Source: Candidatus Aquidulcis frankliniae (GTDB lineage Bacteria > Chloroflexota > Limnocylindria > Limnocylindrales > Limnocylindraceae). From it: a stretch of 9,111 nucleotides of DNA. Positions 1 through 9,111 of this stretch are shown one piece after another. The notes under the pieces are model-generated. The model saw only the letters and a list, made by a program, of their open reading frames with translations, ran no database searches and was not told the origin of the DNA. The position numbers and the translations under genes were made by a program. The stretch covers positions 1-9,111 of the forward strand of contig RFPZ01000050.1 in assembly GCA_009925905.1 (NCBI GenBank). The letters run 5' to 3'. The stretch's first letter is position 1; each line of letters begins with the position of its first letter.

Positions 1-1221
1 AACTACGAGGACGCGATCATCATCAGTGAGCGACTCGTGCGCGAAGACGTCTTCACCTCCATTCACATCGAGAAGCACGAGATCGAGGCGCGCGACACGA
101 AGCTCGGGCCTGAAGAGATCACGCGCGACATCGCCAACGTTCCTGAGGAGCTCCTTGCGAACCTTGACGAGCGCGGCATCATCAACGTTGGCGCCGATGT
201 GCGCCCTGGCGACATCCTTGTTGGCAAGATCACGCCGAAGGGCGAGACCGAAGTCACCGCTGAAGAGCGACTCCTCCGTGCCATCTTCGGTGAGAAGGCG
301 CGCGAAGTGAAGGACTCCTCGCTGCGACTCCCACACGGCGAGCGCGGTACAGTTGTCGAAGTGCGCGAGTTCCATCGTGAAGAGGTCGACCTCGCCCCAG
401 GTGTGAACCAGTTGGTGCGCGTCTCCATCGCGCAGAAACGCAAGATCTCGGTTGGCGACAAGATGGCCGGTCGACACGGCAATAAGGGCGTCGTTTCGCG
501 CATCCTTCCAGTGGAAGACATGCCATACCTGCCAGACGGCACCCCAGTCGACATCATCCTTAACCCGCTCGGCGTGCCGAGCCGCATGAACATCGGTCAG
601 CTCCTCGAGACGCACCTTGGCTGGGCGCTCGCGAAGCAGAACCTGAAGGGTGCAACGCCAGTCTTCGACGGCGCAACCGAAGAGAACATCATCGCTGAGC
701 TCGAAGCCGCTGGTCTCCCAGCCGACGGCAAGATCACGTTGCGCGATGGCAAGAGCGGCAAGGAGTTCGATCGCCCGATTACGGTCGGCGTCACCTACAT
801 GCTCAAGCTGCACCACCTTGTCGAAGACAAGATCCACGCGCGTTCAACCGGTCCATACAGCCTGATCACGCAGCAGCCACTCGGCGGTAAGGCCCAGTTC
901 GGCGGTCAGCGATTCGGCGAAATGGAAGTCTGGGCACTCCAGGCGTACGGTGCCGCAAACATTCTGCAGGAGATCCTCACGGTGAAGTCCGACGACGTTG
1001 TCGGTCGCGTGCAGGCATACGAGGCGATCGTCAAGGGTGAGCGCATCCAGGCGCCAGGTGTGCCTGAGTCGTTCAAGGTGCTCGTGAAGGAGCTCCAGAG
1101 CCTCGGGATCAGCGTTGACATCTTGAATCAAGACGATGAGGCCATTGAGTTGCTCGAGGATCCGGCTGGCTACGCCACGCCAAACCTTGGCATCAATCTC
1201 TCTGGCTTCGAAGACAATTGA
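1..1221 (+). CDS. rpoB: DNA-directed RNA polymerase subunit beta, C-terminal part (5' end outside window)
   Basis: Beta forms one pincer of core RNA polymerase and contributes to the active site. The reading frame is open from base 1 to the TGA at 1219-1221, giving 406 residues. The fragment starts at NYEDAIIISERLV and so lacks the N-terminal lobes and the rifampicin region. Clear family motifs are GDKMAGRHGNKG (fragment residues 152-163), PSRMNIGQLLETHLG shortly after it, and GGKAQFGGQRFGEMEVWAL (from residue 295), the C-terminal segment that docks on beta'. The large insertion that proteobacteria carry between the GTV and DLAPGV segments is absent: the two are joined directly around residues 117-135. 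The protein ends in a short acidic tail, GFEDN. rpoC follows after 26 bases, as in nearly all bacterial rpoBC operons. The identification is essentially certain; only the true start is missing. Confidence 0.98.
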   Translation, partial: NYEDAIIISERLVREDVFTSIHIEKHEIEARDTKLGPEEITRDIANVPEELLANLDERGIINVGADVRPGDILVGKITPKGETEVTAEERLLRAIFGEKAREVKDSSLRLPHGERGTVVEVREFHREEVDLAPGVNQLVRVSIAQKRKISVGDKMAGRHGNKGVVSRILPVEDMPYLPDGTPVDIILNPLGVPSRMNIGQLLETHLGWALAKQNLKGATPVFDGATEENIIAELEAAGLPADGKITLRDGKSGKEFDRPITVGVTYMLKLHHLVEDKIHARSTGPYSLITQQPLGGKAQFGGQRFGEMEVWALQAYGAANILQEILTVKSDDVVGRVQAYEAIVKGERIQAPGVPESFKVLVKELQSLGISVDILNQDDEAIELLEDPAGYATPNLGINLSGFEDN

Positions 1222-1247
1222 GCGCGGCGTAGGGGCGAGGAGAAACC

Positions 1248-5750
<4,503 letters not shown>

Positions 5751-5770
5751 AGGCGGATCTCGGTCGTCCC

Positions 5771-5800
5771 GCACGGGGGGTGCTTTGACACCCTTCGTGC
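5771..5800 (+). terminator. 12-bp RNA hairpin after rpoC, candidate terminator or attenuator
   Basis: The arms GCACGGGGGGTG (5771-5782) and CACCCTTCGTGC (5789-5800) pair over 12 positions around the 6-base loop CTTTGA. Ten pairs are Watson-Crick and two are G-U (5776/5795 and 5777/5794). On the opposite strand those two would be A-C mismatches, so the structure is better in rightward RNA, the sense of rpoC transcription. It begins 20 bases after the rpoC stop. The bases after it (TTGGCTGC) are not a U tract, so a classical intrinsic terminator is not clearly supported. A partial terminator, an mRNA-stabilising 3' end or a processing site are alternatives. The -35 element of the next promoter lies in its loop and 3' arm. 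Confidence 0.5.
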
Positions 5801-5814
5801 TTGGCTGCTACGCT
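5785..5814 (+). promoter_or_regulatory. Predicted housekeeping-sigma promoter for the rpsL-rpsG-fusA-tuf operon
   Basis: A perfect -35 box TTGACA (5785-5790) is followed after 18 bases by TACGCT (5809-5814). That -10 keeps the key T-A....T positions and is preceded by TG one base upstream (5806-5807), an extended -10. Transcription would start near G5820, about 77 bases before the rpsL start. The placement, in the only sizeable gap of the window and just upstream of the first str gene, fits a separate promoter for this operon. The -10 hexamer is otherwise weak, and no start-site data are available from sequence alone. Confidence 0.6.
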
Positions 5815-5819
5815 CCGCC

Positions 5820-5896
5820 GTCCGTGCACAAAGGGCATAACCGCCCTGACATCACGCCAGTCGTGGAATCGAAGAGAGAAGGAGCGCGCGTACAAC
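5820..5896 (+). promoter_or_regulatory. Predicted 5' leader of the str operon with two small hairpins
   Basis: Between the predicted start point and rpsL lies a leader of about 77 bases. It can form a 5-bp stem AGGGC (5832-5836) with GCCCT (5843-5847) around ATAACC, and a 4-bp stem CACG (5853-5856) with CGTG (5862-5865). Both are short and could occur by chance. Because the usual S7 feedback site between rpsL and rpsG has no room here, this leader is the other obvious place for ribosomal-protein autoregulation. That role is inference only. No known riboswitch was recognised. Confidence 0.25.
5879..5884 (+). promoter_or_regulatory. Ribosome binding site of rpsL
   Basis: AAGGAG lies 12 bases before the GTG at 5897, a rather long spacing. 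It supports the GTG start over the in-frame open sequence running further upstream to 5801, which passes through promoter and leader and has no S12 similarity. The conserved S12 start, MPTISQLVRKG, also begins exactly at this GTG. Confidence 0.75.
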
Positions 5897-6328
5897 GTGC
5901 CTACGATTAGTCAGCTCGTTCGAAAGGGTCGCAAGGCGAAGGTCTCGAAGATCAAGGCCTCTGCGTTCCGCAAGAACTGGAACGGCATTAAGCAGCGTCA
6001 GGAGTCCGCAGAGGGCGCCCCGATGAAGCGTGGTGTCTGCTTGATCGTGCGCACAATGACTCCGAAGAAGCCGAACTCCGCACTTCGAAAGATCGCCCGC
6101 GTGAAGCTCACCAACCAGATGGAAGTCACCGCCTACATCCCAGGCATTGGCCACAACCTCCAGGAGCACAGCGTTGTGCTCGTTCGTGGCGGCCGCGTGA
6201 AGGACCTTCCGTCGGTGAAGTACCACATCGTTCGCGGCGCACTCGATGCCGCCGGTGTGAAAGATCGCAAGCAGAGCCGATCAAAGTATGGCGCGAAGGC
6301 TGAACAAGCCGCCGCGAAGAAGAAGTAA
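5897..6328 (+). CDS. rpsL: 30S ribosomal protein S12
   Basis: S12 lines the decoding centre of the small subunit and affects accuracy and streptomycin response. The protein is 143 residues from a GTG start, beginning PTISQLVRKGRKAKVSK. Compared with the 124-residue E. coli and mycobacterial forms it has about 14 extra residues before KRGV (residues 44-47), as in Firmicutes-type S12. The decoding loop PKKPNSALRK (56-65) keeps both lysines, Lys57 and Lys58 (E. coli 42 and 43). The second loop, GGRVKDLPS (98-106), keeps Lys102 and Asp103, the Asp that is methylthiolated in many bacteria. After Pro105 it has Ser106 where glycine is usual. The C-terminus has an Ala/Lys tail (AKAEQAAAKKK) after the conserved RSKYG. 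Wild-type lysines suggest a streptomycin-sensitive ribosome, though Ser106 adds doubt. It is probably first in the operon rpsL-rpsG-fusA-tuf. Confidence 0.98.
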   Translation: MPTISQLVRKGRKAKVSKIKASAFRKNWNGIKQRQESAEGAPMKRGVCLIVRTMTPKKPNSALRKIARVKLTNQMEVTAYIPGIGHNLQEHSVVLVRGGRVKDLPSVKYHIVRGALDAAGVKDRKQSRSKYGAKAEQAAAKKK

Positions 6329-6331
6329 GCG

Positions 6332-6799
6332 ATGCCACGTCGTACAACGGTCCCACGAAAGCTTAAGTACGAAGTTGTTCCGCTGAACAAAACCGTCGAC
6401 CGATTCGTGGTCAAGGTGATGCTGAGCGGCAAGCGCGGACTTGCAGAGCGCATCCTTCGCGAAGCACTTGCTCGTGTTGAGTCCCAGGCTAACCGCCCAG
6501 GGCTTGAAGTGCTTGACCTTGCGCTGCGCAATGCAACACCACTCATCGAAGTGAAGCCGCGCCGCGTCGGTGGCGCCACTTATCAGGTCCCAGTTGAGAT
6601 TCGCGGCGAGCGCCGCTTGAGCCTCGGCGTCCGCTGGTTGGTGCAGGCTGCCCGTAAGCGCAACGGCAAGAGCATGTCTGACAAGCTCGCCGCTGAGTTC
6701 CTCGATGCCTCAAACAACCTGGGCGCCGCAGTGAAGCGACGCGAAGAGACCCACAAGATGGCGGAGGCGAACAAGGCCTTCAGCCACTTCCGGTTCTAG
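6332..6799 (+). CDS. rpsG: 30S ribosomal protein S7
   Basis: S7 starts assembly of the 30S head by binding the 3' domain of 16S rRNA and sits near the E-site tRNA. The protein is 155 residues, matching the usual 155-156. The start MPRRTTVPRK is basic as in the family. RRVGGATYQVPVEIR (77-91) is the conserved beta-hairpin region, RWLVQAARKR (101-110) the following helix, and KRREETHKMAEANKAFSH (135-152) the C-terminal helix. It ends in HFRF where most S7 proteins have HYRW. The ATG lies only 3 bases after the rpsL stop, and just a weak purine run (AAGAAGAAG within the rpsL end) precedes it, so translation is probably coupled to rpsL. There is no room for the roughly 100-base spacer that carries the S7 repression site in E. 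coli. Confidence 0.98.
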   Translation: MPRRTTVPRKLKYEVVPLNKTVDRFVVKVMLSGKRGLAERILREALARVESQANRPGLEVLDLALRNATPLIEVKPRRVGGATYQVPVEIRGERRLSLGVRWLVQAARKRNGKSMSDKLAAEFLDASNNLGAAVKRREETHKMAEANKAFSHFRF

Positions 6800-6802
6800 G
6801 AG
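6798..6802 (+). promoter_or_regulatory. Ribosome binding site of fusA overlapping the rpsG stop codon
   Basis: AGGAG begins inside the TAG stop of rpsG (6797-6799) and ends 6 bases before the fusA ATG at 6809. The overlap places the terminating ribosome directly on the fusA initiation site, consistent with tight coupled expression of S7 and EF-G. Confidence 0.8.
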
Positions 6803-6808
6803 CAAGAG

Positions 6809-8899
<2,091 letters not shown>

Positions 8900-8938
8900 T
8901 CGGCGCGCGGTTGTTAGCAGAAGCGTAAGAAAGAAAGA

Positions 8939-8944
8939 AGGAGG
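8939..8944 (+). promoter_or_regulatory. Strong ribosome binding site of tuf within the fusA-tuf spacer
   Basis: AGGAGG, within a purine-rich run at 8931-8946, is a full match to the anti-Shine-Dalgarno core and lies 8 bases before the tuf ATG. It is the best ribosome binding site in the window, fitting the need for EF-Tu in large excess over EF-G. The rest of the 53-base spacer (8900-8952) shows no convincing promoter or terminator, so tuf is probably co-transcribed with fusA. Confidence 0.85.
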
Positions 8945-8952
8945 AGTTCGAG

Positions 8953-9111
8953 ATGGCAAAGGCAAAGTTCGAGCGGTCCAAGCCGCACGTCAATATCGGA
9001 ACGATCGGGCACATCGACCACGGCAAGACGAGCCTGACCGCCGCGATCTCGAAGTACCTTGCCCTCAAGGGGAGCGCGGAGTATCGCGCCTTCGATTCGA
9101 TCGACAACGCC
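8953..9111 (+). CDS. tuf: Elongation factor Tu, N-terminal part (3' end outside window)
   Basis: EF-Tu carries aminoacyl-tRNA to the ribosome as a GTP complex. The first 53 codons are present from the ATG at 8953, and the frame is open to the end of the window. The start MAKAKFERSKPHVNIGTIGH is typical. The P-loop GHIDHGKT (19-26) is intact, with Lys25 and Thr26 for GTP and Mg binding, followed by SLTAAI and a segment ending FDSIDNA, which leads to the effector region beyond the window. It closes the rpsL-rpsG-fusA-tuf order seen in most bacteria. Whether a second tuf copy exists elsewhere cannot be told from here. Confidence 0.97.
   Translation, partial: MAKAKFERSKPHVNIGTIGHIDHGKTSLTAAISKYLALKGSAEYRAFDSIDNA

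Noticed and set aside
5801..5896. In-frame upstream extension of rpsL giving a 175-residue protein
   Set aside because: The extension runs through the predicted -10 element and leader, has no S12 similarity, and the conserved S12 start coincides with the GTG at 5897 behind AAGGAG.
5986..6027. Extra residues near the N-terminus of S12 compared with E. coli
   Set aside because: An insertion of similar size and position is normal in Firmicutes-type S12, as is the TMTPKKPN motif, so it is a taxonomic marker, not a novelty.
8900..8952. Possible promoter in the fusA-tuf spacer (TTGTTA and TAAGAA)
   Set aside because: The two hexamers are much too close together for a sigma-70-type promoter and no better pair is present.
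9031..9036. EF-Tu P-loop followed by Ser instead of Thr (GKTS)
   Set aside because: Ser at this position is common in other bacterial EF-Tu proteins such as those of alphaproteobacteria; the Mg-binding Thr26 before it is intact.

Overview
This window is a core housekeeping locus of a bacterium. It holds the end of the RNA polymerase operon followed at once by the str ribosomal/elongation-factor operon, all on the + strand: rpoB (3' part only), rpoC, rpsL, rpsG, fusA and the first 53 codons of tuf. Coding density is very high. The only spacer with room for regulation is the 146 bases between rpoC and rpsL.

Organism: G+C is about 60% by eye. The polymerase subunits lack both large proteobacterial insertions: nothing interrupts beta between the SGTV-like and DLAPGV segments, and nothing interrupts the beta' trigger loop. 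Beta' instead carries a long charged insertion after the N-terminal zinc finger, at the site where Actinobacteria and Thermus also have extra sequence. S12 has the roughly 14-residue N-terminal insertion and TMTPKKPN motif familiar from Firmicutes-type S12, not the short actinobacterial form. Together with a 1500-residue RpoC, this suggests a member of Chloroflexota or a neighbouring terrabacterial lineage. That placement is inference and not firm.

Layout: bases 1-1221 are the C-terminal third of beta (catalytic-core and beta'-docking parts). Bases 1248-5750 are complete beta', with both zinc sites, the NADFDGDQM catalytic motif, bridge helix and trigger loop. Bases 5751-5896 contain a strong 12-bp hairpin whose loop and 3' arm hold a perfect TTGACA -35 element, followed by an extended -10 and a leader of about 77 nt. 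Bases 5897-6799 are rpsL and rpsG, only 3 bases apart. Bases 6809-8899 are fusA, whose ribosome binding site overlaps the rpsG stop. Bases 8953-9111 are the start of tuf behind a very strong ribosome binding site.

The genes supply the two core subunits of transcription and the decoding-centre and translocation parts of translation. The likely scheme is that read-through from the rpo operon meets the hairpin after rpoC, while the embedded promoter drives rpsL-rpsG-fusA-tuf separately. I see no mobile element, CRISPR array, tRNA, or new multi-gene system. The items most worth a second look are the hairpin/promoter overlap, the beta' insertion, the missing rpsL-rpsG spacer (the site of S7 feedback in E. 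coli) and a serine at a normally glycine position in the S12 decoding loop.
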